A stretch of DNA of 64,000 nucleotides. It comes from JBQTKD01 sp963703165 (GTDB taxonomy: Bacteria; Actinomycetota; Actinomycetes; Sporichthyales; Sporichthyaceae). Shown piece by piece: positions 8,245 through 16,178 of the stretch. The notes beneath the pieces are model-generated. The model worked only from the letters and a program-made list of their open reading frames with translations, did no database searches and was not told the DNA's origin. The number at the start of each line of letters is the position of its first letter. The stretch's first letter is position 1. Made by a program: the position numbers and the translations under genes. The stretch lies in NCBI GenBank assembly GCA_963703165.1, contig OY969798.1, forward strand, positions 3,348,001 through 3,412,000, given 5' to 3'.

Positions 8245-8868
8245 TCAGGTCCGCAGGTCCGGGTGCAACTGCAGCATCAGGGCGACGGGCATCAGCACCG
8301 ACGGGTCGTCCGGCGGGACCGTGGGATCGGCGACGGGGGAGCCTGCGGCCTTCGCCGCGTCGCCCGCCGCCAGGTAGGGCTCGACCACCGCATGGAGCTT
8401 CGCGGACAGTTCCTTCATCTGATCAGCAGTCAGGTAGAGCCGGTAGTCGCTGAGGTCGGACTCCAGCCAGTCCGTCGGCCACTCCGCCTTGTTGTCCAGC
8501 CAGGCCTGGGTGCGCTCGGTGCAGGTACGTAGCTGATAGCCGATGAGCCAGTCCGCGGCGGCGCGGTCGTCGGGGTTGTCGCGGAAATCGGCGTCCGACC
8601 AGCTGGTCATGACGTGCTCGGCCCGCCACCACCGGTCGCGCCCGTCCCCGTTGTCGGCGTCGTCGCACACGAGTCCGACGTCGGCCAGCTTGCGCAGGTG
8701 GTAACTCGTCGTCCCGCTGTTGGTCCCGAGCCGGGTCGCCAACTGCGTCGCCGTCGCGGGCCCGTTCATGCGCAACTGCCCGAGCAGCCGACTGCGCAGC
8801 GGGTGGGCCAGCACGCGGATCGACGTCGAATCCAGGTGGACGACGGGACGCTCGGGGGAATCGCTCAT
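8245..8868 (-). CDS. ArsR-like winged-helix transcriptional regulator
   Basis: 207 residues. Start set at ATG 8866-8868 (MSDSPERP) because the operator/promoter region lies immediately upstream, although the frame stays open further. Residues ~12-85 form a winged helix: STSIRVLAHPLRSRLLGQL, then ATQLATRLGTNSGTTSYHLRKLADVGLV as the recognition helix region. The C-terminal half (helical, YLAAGDAAKAAG) probably binds ligand or dimerises. It is transcribed ahead of the MFS gene with one base between them, the usual arrangement of a local repressor of an efflux pump. Two palindromic sites at 8885-8926 are its likely targets. Confidence 0.85.
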   Translation of the reverse strand: MSDSPERPVVHLDSTSIRVLAHPLRSRLLGQLRMNGPATATQLATRLGTNSGTTSYHLRKLADVGLVCDDADNGDGRDRWWRAEHVMTSWSDADFRDNPDDRAAADWLIGYQLRTCTERTQAWLDNKAEWPTDWLESDLSDYRLYLTADQMKELSAKLHAVVEPYLAAGDAAKAAGSPVADPTVPPDDPSVLMPVALMLQLHPDLRT

Positions 8869-8884
8869 ACCTCGACGGTAGATC

Positions 8885-8926
8885 GCAGAATAGTTCTGCA
8901 CAAGTAGTCTGCAGAACCATTCTGCA
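8885..8926. promoter_or_regulatory. Double palindromic operator of the ArsR-like regulator
   Basis: GCAGAATAGTTCTGC (8885-8899) and TGCAGAACCATTCTGCA (8910-8926) are two matching inverted repeats (GCAGAA-N3-TTCTGC). Their centres are 26 bp apart, 17 bases upstream of the regulator start. The same half-site occurs four times. This strongly suggests cooperative binding of two regulator dimers and autorepression of the regulator-MFS operon. Confidence 0.82.
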
Positions 8927-8960
8927 ATCAAGCGCTTCGTGCCGCGCAGACCGTTGGGGC

Positions 8961-9095
8961 ATGGAGTATTCCTCGGACTTGCCACCAGAACCGTTCCGAC
9001 AGAGCACTCGGCCGTTGGACCTCTTCGTAGAGGTCTCCAACGTCGCTGAGGCGCTCGACATCCTGGATGATCCGCCCTGCCCCGACCTGTCCTGA
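8961..9095 (+). CDS. Possible 44-residue hypothetical protein or gene remnant
   Basis: ATG at 8961 opens a 44-codon frame with good actinobacterial codon use (SSDLPPEPFRQSTRPLDLF, VEVSNVAEALDILDDPPCPD). No clear ribosome-binding site precedes it and no family is recognised. It sits between the divergent regulator operator and the toxin-antitoxin pair, so it could be the tail of a lost gene. Weakly supported. Confidence 0.3.
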   Translation: MEYSSDLPPEPFRQSTRPLDLFVEVSNVAEALDILDDPPCPDLS

Positions 9096-9139
9096 ATCAA
9101 CTCAAGACGACTGTCGTACCGCTGTCCTACTATTGGTGC

Positions 9140-9415
9140 ATGGCCACACGCCGCAAGCGTTCGGTCTCGCTGCCTCCCGAGATCGACAAGGCGGTGGAGG
9201 CCGCAGCCAGTGAAGACGGCTCGACCTACAGCGCATGGGTGTCCGAGGCGCTTCGCAAGCAACTCATCGTCCGGGACGGACTGGTGGCGGTAGCGGAGTA
9301 CGAGGCGGACGAAGGCACGTTCACCGAGGCTGAACGTGCCGAGGCGGAGGCTTGGGTCGCCGAGACCTCCGCGCGCTCCAAACGGACCGGTGAGCCGATC
9401 CGGCGCCCAGCCTGA
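9140..9415 (+). CDS. Ribbon-helix-helix antitoxin (VapB-like)
   Basis: 91 residues. The N-terminus RRKRSVSLPPEIDKAVEAAA is a beta-strand plus helix of a ribbon-helix-helix DNA-binding domain (residues ~4-45, with YSAWVSEALRKQL as second helix). The C-terminal half is acidic (EYEADEGTFTEAERAEAEAW), as expected for the toxin-neutralising segment. The last base of its stop codon is the first base of the toxin ATG (TGATG), so the two are translationally coupled. Such antitoxins normally repress their own promoter; the region just upstream (9095-9139) shows no clear palindrome. Confidence 0.85.
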   Translation: MATRRKRSVSLPPEIDKAVEAAASEDGSTYSAWVSEALRKQLIVRDGLVAVAEYEADEGTFTEAERAEAEAWVAETSARSKRTGEPIRRPA

Positions 9416-9798
9416 TGGGTCACACCTACGATTCCGGTGCGCTCGTCGCCGCCGACCGTGGAGAACGCCGGATGTGGGCCCGGCACGCGGCCCTTCTCAG
9501 CCGAGGCGAAACACCCACAGTCCCGGCGCCCGTGGTGGCGCAAGGGTGGCGTGGTGACGGCTCGCGGCAGGCTCGACTCGCTCGACTCCTGCGGGGATGT
9601 GACGTCGAGGTCATGGACAACGCCCGCGCTCGGGCCACTGGAGCGCTGGCCTCACGTGCGGGGACTGCCGACGTCGTCGACGCATTCGTGGTCGAAGGAG
9701 CGTTGCGCCGCGCTGACATCGTCGTGACCTCGGATCCGGACGACATTGTGAGCATCGCCGGAGCAGGGGGCCGGCACATCGAGGTCGAACGTCCTTGA
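9415..9798 (+). CDS. PIN-domain toxin (VapC-like ribonuclease)
   Basis: 127 residues. The N-terminal HTYDSGALVAADRGER carries the first catalytic Asp (D6) in a PIN context. Later acidic positions are in GTADVVDAFVVEGA (around residue 86) and TSDPDDIVSIA (around residue 105). These match the D...D...D layout of Mg2+-dependent VapC RNases that cleave tRNA or rRNA. Length is normal for the family. Being directly downstream of and overlapping the antitoxin makes a type II toxin-antitoxin module the best reading. The target cannot be predicted from this sequence. Confidence 0.85.
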   Translation: MGHTYDSGALVAADRGERRMWARHAALLSRGETPTVPAPVVAQGWRGDGSRQARLARLLRGCDVEVMDNARARATGALASRAGTADVVDAFVVEGALRRADIVVTSDPDDIVSIAGAGGRHIEVERP

Positions 9799-9920
9799 CC
9801 AAGCGGGAGCTCGAACGCCGCTACGGCGCCCTCGTGATCGCCGGGACCGGGGACGGTGTACGGGACGACGTCGGCAGCGGCCCGATGCAGGCGGCGGAAG
9901 CAGGCACCGGCCGCCGTTAG
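9795..9920 (+). CDS. Possible 41-residue hypothetical protein after the toxin
   Basis: A TTG codon overlapping the toxin stop opens 41 codons (TKRELERRYGALVIAGTG, GSGPMQAAEAGTGRR) ending 9 bases before cysS. It could be translated by coupling, or it could be a non-coding leader. No family is recognised and the start codon is weak, so this is only a candidate. Confidence 0.25.
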   Translation: MTKRELERRYGALVIAGTGDGVRDDVGSGPMQAAEAGTGRR

Positions 9921-9929
9921 GCTTGGCCG

Positions 9930-11333
9930 GTGACGCTACGCCTCCACGACACCGCTGCCCGTGCTGTCCGGGACTTCGTTCCCGCTGAGCCCGGCAAGGT
10001 CTCGATCTACCTCTGTGGCGCCACGGTGCAGGCTCCGCCACACATCGGGCACATCCGTTCCGGGGTCAATTTCGACGTCCTGCGGCGCTGGTTGGAGCAC
10101 ACGGGTCACACGGTCACCTTCGTGCGCAACGTCACCGACATCGACGACAAGATCCTGCAGAAGGGCGAGCTCGAGGGCGTCCCGTACTGGGTCGTCGCCG
10201 CCCGTAACGAACGCGCGTTCCAGGACGGCTACGCAGCGCTGGGCTGCCTCCCGCCGACGATCGAGCCCCGCGCCACCGGGCACGTGCCCGAGATGATCGA
10301 ACTGATGCACCGTCTGATCGCGAATGACGCGGCCTACGAGGCCGGCGGCGACGTGTACTTCTCCGTCGGTGCCTTCAAGGATTACGGCGCCCTGTCGGGG
10401 CAGAAGCCGGACTCGATGCAGGCCGCCGCGGACACCGACGTCGAGACCCACAAGCGGGACCCGCGGGACTTCGCGCTGTGGAAGTCCGTCAAGCCGGGCG
10501 AGCCTTCCTGGGACACCCCGTGGGGTCCGGGTCGCCCGGGTTGGCACCTGGAGTGCTCGGCGATGGCCGGGAAGTACCTCGGCACCCGCTTCGACATTCA
10601 CGGTGGCGGGCTGGACCTGGTCTTCCCGCACCACGAGAACGAGATCGCCCAGTCCAAGGCCGCAGGGGAGGACTTCGCCGCGTACTGGCTGCACAACGGC
10701 TGGGTCACCATGAGCGGCGAGAAGATGAGCAAGTCGCTGGGCAACTCGCTGTTGGTCTCGGAGATGGTGCGCCGCTTCCGTCCGGTCGAGCTGCGGTACT
10801 TCCTCGCCGCCCCGCACTACCGCTCGATGGTCGAGTACTCCGAGGAAGCCCTCGTCGAGGCGGGCAAGGCCTACGGACGCATCGAGACGTTCCTGCGCAA
10901 CGCCGCGGACCTGGTCGGAGAGATCGCGATCGGCTCCGTGCCGGCCGCGTTCGCCGACGCGCTCAACGACGACCTCGGCACCCCGTCGGCCTTCGCGGCG
11001 GTGCACGAGGCCACTCGTGAGGGCAACACCGCGCTGGCCGCGGGCGACAAGGACACGGTCGCCGCCAAGGCCGCCGAGCTGCGCGCGATGCTCGGTGTGC
11101 TCGGCCTGGACCCGCTGTCCGCACCGTGGGCGAGCACCTCGGCCGCGGACCTCACCGCAGTCGTGGATCGCTTGGTACAGGTCGTTCTGACCCAGCGTCA
11201 GGCTGCTCGGGAACGTAAGGACTATGCCGCCGCCGACGCGATTCGCGACGGGCTGCGCAACGCCGGAGTCCTCGTCGAGGACACCGCTGCCGGTTCGCGG
11301 TGGACGATCGGTACTCCGGAGGAAGCTTCCTGA
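9930..11333 (+). CDS. cysS: Cysteinyl-tRNA synthetase
   Basis: 467 residues, normal length, GTG start. It charges tRNA-Cys with cysteine using ATP. The class I signatures are complete: PPHIGHIRSG (HIGH motif, ~residue 32) and EKMSKSLGN (KMSKS, ~265). The zinc-site residues are visible as Cys28 in YLCGATV, the Cys in LECSAMA (~208), and HHENE about 25 residues later. The C-terminal part (QAARERKDYAAADAIRDGL) is the DALR/anticodon-binding region. The stop overlaps the rlmB start by one base (TGATG). The pair cysS-rlmB is a common actinobacterial arrangement; the toxin-antitoxin pair sits where isoprenoid genes are often found upstream. Confidence 0.97.
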   Translation: MTLRLHDTAARAVRDFVPAEPGKVSIYLCGATVQAPPHIGHIRSGVNFDVLRRWLEHTGHTVTFVRNVTDIDDKILQKGELEGVPYWVVAARNERAFQDGYAALGCLPPTIEPRATGHVPEMIELMHRLIANDAAYEAGGDVYFSVGAFKDYGALSGQKPDSMQAAADTDVETHKRDPRDFALWKSVKPGEPSWDTPWGPGRPGWHLECSAMAGKYLGTRFDIHGGGLDLVFPHHENEIAQSKAAGEDFAAYWLHNGWVTMSGEKMSKSLGNSLLVSEMVRRFRPVELRYFLAAPHYRSMVEYSEEALVEAGKAYGRIETFLRNAADLVGEIAIGSVPAAFADALNDDLGTPSAFAAVHEATREGNTALAAGDKDTVAAKAAELRAMLGVLGLDPLSAPWASTSAADLTAVVDRLVQVVLTQRQAARERKDYAAADAIRDGLRNAGVLVEDTAAGSRWTIGTPEEAS

Positions 11334-12358
11334 TGGCAGGCAACAGTCAACGCAAGGGCGCCACCCGCACGGGCAACAGCCGCAAGGGCGCCTCGGTCGG
11401 CTCCGGCGGGCAGCGCGCTCAAGCCCTGACCGGCAAGGGACCCACTCCCAAGGCGAGCGAGCGCACCGGGCACCCCGCGGCCCGCAAGGCTGCGGCGGCC
11501 ACCCGCCGTGCGGCGGCGCCGGGAGGGAAGGGTGCAGGCAAAGGCGGTCCGCCTCGCTCGAGCGCACCGAAGGGTGCCACGAAGGCGCGCGGCACCGGTG
11601 GGCGTCCGGGCAAGGACGCCGGCGAGCTCGTCGTCGGGCGCAACTCGGTCCTCGAGGCGCTGCAGGCCGGGATCCCCGCGATCGCGCTCTACGTCGCCGA
11701 ACGCATCGACACCGACGACCGGGTGCGCGCGGTGCTCAAGCACTGCGCGGAGACCGGCATCCCGCTGATGGAGGCCCCGCGCCAGGAACTGGACCGGCTG
11801 ACCTCCCACGCCTACCACCAGGGCCTGGCACTGCAGGTCCCCGCGTACGAGTACGCGCACGCCGACGACCTGCTCGTCCGGGCCTCGCGGGCCCGGCAGA
11901 ACCCGCTGATCGTCGCGTTGGACGGGGTCACCGACCCCCGCAACCTGGGCGCCGTGCTGCGCTCGGCGGAGGCCTTCGGCGGGCACGGGGTGCTCGTCCC
12001 GGAGCGTCGCGCCGCGGGCATGAGCGCGGGGGCGTGGAAGGCCGCCGCGGGCGCCGGTGCGCGGCTGCCGGTCGCGCGCTGCACCAACCTCACCCGGACG
12101 CTGCAGGGCTACCAGAAGGCAGGCGTGCTGATCGCCGTGCTCGACGGTGAGGCGTCGGTGTCCATGCACGATTTCGAGGCCGCGATCGAGCCGGTGTGCC
12201 TGGTGATCGGGTCGGAAGGCAAGGGCGTGTCCCGCCTTGTCGGGGAGAACGCCGACGTGCACCTGCGCATCCCGCTCGGCGGCCCCACCGAATCGCTCAA
12301 CGCGGGCGTGGCCGCCGGTATCGCGCTGTACGAGATCGCGCGGCGCCGCAGCGGCTGA
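11333..12358 (+). CDS. rlmB: 23S rRNA 2'-O-methyltransferase RlmB/TrmH family (SpoU)
   Basis: 341 residues. Residues 1-90 are a Lys/Arg/Gly/Ala-rich low-complexity extension (GNSQRKGATRTGNSRKG), common in actinobacterial members. Residues ~97-175 form the SpoU substrate-binding domain (VVGRNSVLEALQAG). Residues ~188-338 form the knotted methylase with its three motifs: DPRNLGAVLRSAEAFG, LVIGSEGKGVSRLV and IPLGGPTESLNAGVAAGIAL. It probably uses SAM to methylate a ribose of 23S rRNA (G2251 in the E. coli enzyme) in the cytoplasm. ATG overlaps the cysS stop, so expression is coupled. The exact target nucleotide is inferred from the family. Confidence 0.9.
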   Translation: MAGNSQRKGATRTGNSRKGASVGSGGQRAQALTGKGPTPKASERTGHPAARKAAAATRRAAAPGGKGAGKGGPPRSSAPKGATKARGTGGRPGKDAGELVVGRNSVLEALQAGIPAIALYVAERIDTDDRVRAVLKHCAETGIPLMEAPRQELDRLTSHAYHQGLALQVPAYEYAHADDLLVRASRARQNPLIVALDGVTDPRNLGAVLRSAEAFGGHGVLVPERRAAGMSAGAWKAAAGAGARLPVARCTNLTRTLQGYQKAGVLIAVLDGEASVSMHDFEAAIEPVCLVIGSEGKGVSRLVGENADVHLRIPLGGPTESLNAGVAAGIALYEIARRRSG

Positions 12359-12433
12359 GGTCACTGGACGTCGGGCCCGGCAGGCGTAGGCTCACAGGAG
12401 CCCCACCTGCTTCCGCCCGAACCAGGAGGTCCG

Positions 12434-12868
12434 ATGCGAGTCGCCGACGTGTTGCGCACCAAGGGCGCCGAGGTGTTCACGGTGCAACCCGACACCTCGG
12501 TGCGCGAGTTCCTGGAGATCCTTGTCTCCCGGCGTATCGGTGCGTGTGTGCTGTCCGCGGACGGCACGACGGTCATCGGCATGGTCTCCGAGCGCGACAT
12601 CGCGACGGGCCTGGCCTCGCGGGGCGGCGCCATCCTGGACGCCCCGGTGTCGGACCTGGCCACCGCGATCGTGCAGTCCGCCTCGATGGACACCACGCTG
12701 GACGACCTGATGCGGATGATGACGGACAAGCGCATCCGCCACGTGCCGATCCTCGTCGACGGCAAGCTGTCCGGCCTGGTCTCCATCGGTGACGTTGTCA
12801 AGCACCGCATGGACGAGCTCGAGGCCGAGCGCGAGCACCTGGTCAACTACATCTCGTCGGCGGGCTGA
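12434..12868 (+). CDS. CBS-domain pair protein
   Basis: 144 residues consisting of two CBS domains and nothing else. Domain 1 is residues ~1-65 (MRVADVLRTKGAEVFTVQPD, VIGMVSERDIATGL). Domain 2 is ~72-130 (SASMDTTLDDLMRMM, HVPILVDGKLSGLVSIGDVV), with a short helical tail. The strong AGGAGG seven bases before the ATG at 12434 fixes the start. Stand-alone CBS pairs bind adenine nucleotides and act as energy sensors or regulators, but the partner is not evident from the neighbourhood. Confidence 0.9.
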   Translation: MRVADVLRTKGAEVFTVQPDTSVREFLEILVSRRIGACVLSADGTTVIGMVSERDIATGLASRGGAILDAPVSDLATAIVQSASMDTTLDDLMRMMTDKRIRHVPILVDGKLSGLVSIGDVVKHRMDELEAEREHLVNYISSAG

Positions 12869-12886
12869 GTCCTCGGCACAGCTCAA

Positions 12887-12919
12887 CGCGGGACCAGTCG
12901 AATGCGACCTGGCCCCGCG
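12887..12919. terminator. Likely bidirectional terminator between convergent genes
   Basis: CGCGGGACCAGTCG and CGACCTGGCCCCGCG form an imperfect GC-rich stem in the 61-bp gap between the CBS gene and the convergent DUF4394 gene. There is no long T-tract, as is usual in high-GC genomes. Confidence 0.5.
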
Positions 12920-12929
12920 TCGGGATTTG

Positions 12930-13805
12930 TCAGCGCTGGTTGAGCGGAAGTGCGATGCCGACGACCGTGCGGTTGCCGAAATTGCCGAGGCGGCGCGCGT
13001 CGCCGGTGAGCAGGTCGATCGCGTAGAACCCGCTACGGCCATTGACGGTCAGCGAGGCGAACGCGCGGTTGCTGACGGCCTGACCGTTGCGCAGCTTCGA
13101 GTAGATGTCGAAGCCGACGGCGGTGGTCGTGCCGACGCCGAGCTTGCCGGTCGGGGCGAGCGTGCCGGCGTTCGCCGGAGCCTGGACGACGACCCGGTCG
13201 AGAGCGGCGTCGATGTCGAACAGCGTCGTCGCGGTGTCGGGGTCGTTGTCGTTGTTCGTGTACGCGGCGCCGGTGACGTCCGTGGCTGCCACCGTGCCCG
13301 TTGCCGGCGGGGTGGCCGGGTTGGTCAGCGCCCCGTCGTTGACGGTCGTGGGGGTCGCCGCGCTGATCGTGTACCGCAGGTTCTGCCCGGTCTCGCCGAT
13401 CACCCGCAGCGCGTCCGCCGCCGGGTTGAAGTCGAAGCCGAATGCCGACCCGGCGGGGTCGATGCTGAGCTGCGCGTCCTTGGTGGCGCGGGCGTTGCGG
13501 TCGTTGACGGTGTAGAGGCTGCCGTCGTCGGCCAGCCCGTACAGCTTGCCGTTGGAGGGGCGGTAGTCGATCCCGACCAGCTTGTCCCCGGCCTCGAGGC
13601 CGGTGACGCGGCCGATGACCTTGGCCGAGCCGGCGTTGTTCACGCGGAAGCAGATCAGCTGATTGTCGGAGGTCAAGCCGACCACCTGCAGGTCGTTGCC
13701 GCGCCCGCAGTCGCCCGCGCGCCCTGCCGCCCCCGCCAGGGGAGCGGTGGCCAATACCAGCGCGCCTACCGCGGCTGCGGCAGCGATCGTGTGGACAGCC
13801 TTCAT
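12930..13805 (-). CDS. Exported DUF4394 protein
   Basis: 291 residues. A signal peptide spans residues 1-27 (IAAAAAVGALVLATAPLAGAA). The body matches DUF4394: VVGLTSDNQLICFRVNN, LVGIDYRPSNGKLYGLADDGSLYTVN, FGFDFNPAADALRVIGETGQNLRY, VTGAAYTNNDNDP and VGFDIYSKL. These repeats look like a secreted beta-propeller, with two Cys (DCGRGND, LICF) that could pair. Molecular role unknown for the family. AGGATTCTC before the ATG contains a plausible ribosome site. It is a single-gene unit facing the CBS gene. Confidence 0.85.
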   Translation of the reverse strand: MKAVHTIAAAAAVGALVLATAPLAGAAGRAGDCGRGNDLQVVGLTSDNQLICFRVNNAGSAKVIGRVTGLEAGDKLVGIDYRPSNGKLYGLADDGSLYTVNDRNARATKDAQLSIDPAGSAFGFDFNPAADALRVIGETGQNLRYTISAATPTTVNDGALTNPATPPATGTVAATDVTGAAYTNNDNDPDTATTLFDIDAALDRVVVQAPANAGTLAPTGKLGVGTTTAVGFDIYSKLRNGQAVSNRAFASLTVNGRSGFYAIDLLTGDARRLGNFGNRTVVGIALPLNQR

Positions 13806-14000
13806 TGAGAATCCTCCGGAGCGATTGGCGAGTAGTCCCTGGCTATACGGGACCGCGAGGCCATTCGATGGGTGGGATCCAGCCCCGATTTGGTGAGGCG
13901 CCGTCGTGAACTCCGGCGAACTCGGGCAACCCGGGAGACCGATTCACGGGCTCGCCGGTCGCGCGCCTTGAAGGGCGGTCGTCTCGCGAAGCCGCGTCGA

Positions 14001-14750
14001 CTACTTCATGTCGACGTAGATCTCCTTGGTGGTGTACCCGGCCTCGGTGCTGGTGCCGAAGAAGCGCGCACGCCAGGAGCCGTCGCCCGGGGACTTCATG
14101 TCGCCGTAGTGGATGCCGCCGTCGACACCGGGCGGTGAGCCCTGTCGCGTCCAGGTGCTCGAGCCCTTCTTGCGGAACTCGATGATCGGGCGGTGGCCGC
14201 CGAACTCGTCCCAGTCGTCGACGTTGGCGATGCCCATGCCGACGGTGATCTGCACGGTGGTCTTGCTCTTCTGCTCGACCTGCCAGTGCTCGATCCAGAC
14301 GTACTTCTTCACCGAGAAGCGGTCGAGGATCCCGGAGGTCCCGCTGCGGGCGCCGGCCGCGTCCCGAGCGCTCGCCTTCAGCGCCCAGGAACCGAGGCGG
14401 TGCGTGCCGAGCTTCACCGCGAGCGTGCCCTGCCACACGCCGTTCTTCGCGGTGCCGCTGATGCGCTTCAACGTCACGGTGTGCTTCGGGTCGTCGCCGG
14501 AGCCGGTGTCCCCGGGCCGGTAGAACAGGCCACTGACGGAGCTCACGCCGACGTTGTCGCTGACCTTGACCGTCACCACGACCTGCTTCGCGGTCGACGG
14601 CTTGAGGGCGTAGACCTCATGGGCGGTCGCCCCGGAGAGGACCTTGGGCCTGGTCGTGTCCTTGGTCGCGGCAGCGGCCGAACCGGCGAAGGGCAGGCCC
14701 ACGAGCGCGAGCGAGCAGACGAGACCGGCAGCGGTGCGACGCAGGTTCAA
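14001..14750 (-). CDS. Exported protein of unknown function
   Basis: The TTG at 14750 is preferred because AAGGACCGCC lies directly before it and a signal peptide starts there (RTAAGLVCSLALVGLPFAGSAAAA). An in-frame ATG at 14810 would add 20 basic residues. The mature part (~220 residues) has two beta-rich regions: VVVTVKVSDNVGVSSVSGLFYRP resembles Ig-like folds of extracellular proteins, and the second contains FGGHRPIIEFRKKG and SWRARFFGTSTEAGY. No enzymatic motif is seen and no family is recognised beyond an Ig-like fold. The 195-bp gap to the DUF4394 gene (13806-14000) shows nothing distinctive. Confidence 0.7.
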   Translation of the reverse strand: MNLRRTAAGLVCSLALVGLPFAGSAAAATKDTTRPKVLSGATAHEVYALKPSTAKQVVVTVKVSDNVGVSSVSGLFYRPGDTGSGDDPKHTVTLKRISGTAKNGVWQGTLAVKLGTHRLGSWALKASARDAAGARSGTSGILDRFSVKKYVWIEHWQVEQKSKTTVQITVGMGIANVDDWDEFGGHRPIIEFRKKGSSTWTRQGSPPGVDGGIHYGDMKSPGDGSWRARFFGTSTEAGYTTKEIYVDMK

Positions 14751-14900
14751 GGCGGTCCTTCGGAGCTGAGGGCGGTCCCACGATCTTCGCCGTTGGGACA
14801 GTCCTCGCACCTCCGACGAATGTGCCGATCCCAGTGGGCCGTCCGGACCAATCCGTGGAGCTCGTCGGGTCCGGGCCGACGGCTACGCTGGGAGCACTCC

Positions 14901-14973
14901 GCCCGCATGGCGCAATTGGTAGCGCACTCGACTTGTAATCGAGCGGTTCCCGGTTCGAGTCCGGGTGTGGGCT
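14901..14973 (+). tRNA. tRNA-Thr (anticodon TGT)
   Basis: A complete cloverleaf is visible. Acceptor arms GCCCGCA and TGTGGGC pair (one G-T). The D arm contains AATTGGTAG. The anticodon stem CTCGA/TCGAG encloses loop CTTGTAA, giving anticodon TGT, which reads ACA/ACG threonine codons. The T arm is CCCGG-TTCGAGT-CCGGG. A genome-encoded CCA follows at 14974-14976. Confidence 0.96.
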
Positions 14974-15058
14974 CCAGATTTAGGTGGGCCGGCTCGCCGG
15001 CAGGACTCTCAGTCCCGAAAGGCGCGCATGCCGGGCGTGCGGCAAGGACAATCAGCCT

Positions 15059-15286
15059 GTGGAGCTGATGGTCGGTGTGACGGCGATGCTCGCCTTGGCG
15101 ACGCTGTGCGGCTGCCTGGCCGGGTTCGCGTCCTGGGCCTGTGCGTACGACCGTGCATTCCCGACGCGAGGGCGCCGGGAGGCGCGTCGGCTGGCCAAGC
15201 GCGCGATCCCGTTCCCGTTCGCGTACTTCTTCGTCCTCGCGGTGATCGTCAACTTCGTGACGCCATTTTTCATCGACCTCGGCTGA
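15059..15286 (+). CDS. Small two-helix membrane protein, paralog A
   Basis: 75 residues from GTG 15059, which has AAGGA 12 bases upstream; an ATG at 15068 is the alternative. Two hydrophobic helices (VTAMLALATLCGCLAGFAS and FAYFFVLAVIVNFVTPFF) flank a charged cytoplasmic-type loop RGRREARRLAKRAIP. The protein at 15960-16169 has the same layout and the shared GRREARR core, so the two are paralogs about 0.9 kb apart. No known family; function unknown. Confidence 0.7.
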   Translation: MELMVGVTAMLALATLCGCLAGFASWACAYDRAFPTRGRREARRLAKRAIPFPFAYFFVLAVIVNFVTPFFIDLG

Positions 15287-15565
15287 AGGAGATCTGACGC
15301 GCGATCAGCGCGTGCGTGGCGCTCGTTCTCACGGATGGCGTGCTGTGGGTGTGCGACAAGCATTGCGAAACTGCTCTTGCGCCACGCCCGGCCGCGCGGT
15401 GAGGCTCGAAGCGAGATCATCACGCTCGAGCGGTGGCCGTCGGGCTGAATCCGCAGTTCAGGGGCCCGATCGGGATTGCGGCGGACGCAAACGGGGCACT
15501 TCCTGACTACAGGCTGAACGGGCGGCCCCGGTGATCGGAGTGACCTAGATCGATCGGATGGAGAC

Positions 15566-15886
15566 ATGACCGCATTCGGCAGTGCCTCGTCGCAGGTTGC
15601 CGTACCGGCGGCAGATGAACCCGGCTACGGCCCCACCAGCGCCTTGCTGGGTGCAGTCATCGCATTGAGCGGCTCCCAGTGCGCCCGGGAGCGGTACCGG
15701 GTCCGGCCCGACCGGGCCCGGTTGGAAGAGCTGGAGGGCTATCGCGCTGATGCGGTACTGACCCTGCGCAGTCTCGTTGCCTCGGACGCAGGGACGGTCG
15801 GGGCCGCGTGGCACAAGTTTGAGGCCGTGTACCTGACTCTCCTGGCACACGAGCCCCACCCGCGTGCGGACTCGACAGCGATCTGA
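15566..15886 (+). CDS. Hypothetical protein
   Basis: 106 residues starting at ATG 15566 (GATGGAGAC just upstream). It contains PTSALLGAVIALSGSQCARERYR, ARLEELEGYRADAVLTLRSLVASDAG and AWHKFEAVYLTLLAHEPHPRAD. It is mostly helical with no signal peptide or membrane segment and no recognised family. It lies between the two small membrane-protein paralogs. The reverse strand is also open over the same stretch but has poorer composition and no ribosome site, so this strand is preferred. The 279-base gap before it (15287-15565) holds no gene I can support. Confidence 0.5.
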   Translation: MTAFGSASSQVAVPAADEPGYGPTSALLGAVIALSGSQCARERYRVRPDRARLEELEGYRADAVLTLRSLVASDAGTVGAAWHKFEAVYLTLLAHEPHPRADSTAI

Positions 15887-15959
15887 GCACCGGGACACGT
15901 ACGCCGTACGGACGTGAGAAGGGCTCGACAAGAGTCCCGGGGAGGGCCACGCTGGCCCC

Positions 15960-16169
15960 ATGGTGGCGTTGTTCGCGCTATCGCTGATCAGCGGCTTCGT
16001 GGCCGGTATGGCCGCCTACGTGGTGGCCTACGAGCACGCCTTCATGTCGGCGGGCCGTCGTGAGGCCAGGCGCATCGCGTGGCGCGCGGTCCCGGGGCCG
16101 GCGGGGTACTTCATGGGACTCGGCCTGGTGCTGTCCTTCCTGCTGCCCTTCCTCGCGGATCGGCGTTAG
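15960..16169 (+). CDS. Small two-helix membrane protein, paralog B
   Basis: 69 residues. LFALSLISGFVAGMAAYVVAYEHAF forms the first helix, AGRREARRIAWRAVPGPAG the charged loop, and YFMGLGLVLSFLLPFL the second helix. It aligns along its whole length with the 15059-15286 protein, including the GRREARR core and the phenylalanine/proline-rich C-terminus. It converges on the HTH gene with nine bases between stops. Function unknown; two copies with a small gene in between suggest local duplication. Confidence 0.72.
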   Translation: MVALFALSLISGFVAGMAAYVVAYEHAFMSAGRREARRIAWRAVPGPAGYFMGLGLVLSFLLPFLADRR

Positions 16170-16178
16170 CGGACCGGT

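Noticed and set aside
7071..8453. Plus-strand open frame across the MFS and ArsR-like genes.
   Set aside because: Gly/Arg/Gln-rich shadow; the minus strand carries transporter and winged-helix signatures.
12434..12868. IMP dehydrogenase or other enzyme attached to the CBS domains.
   Set aside because: The protein contains only the CBS pair; no catalytic domain is encoded.
15545..15961. Minus-strand open frame opposite the 106-residue hypothetical gene.
   Set aside because: Poorer composition and no ribosome site; the plus strand was kept.
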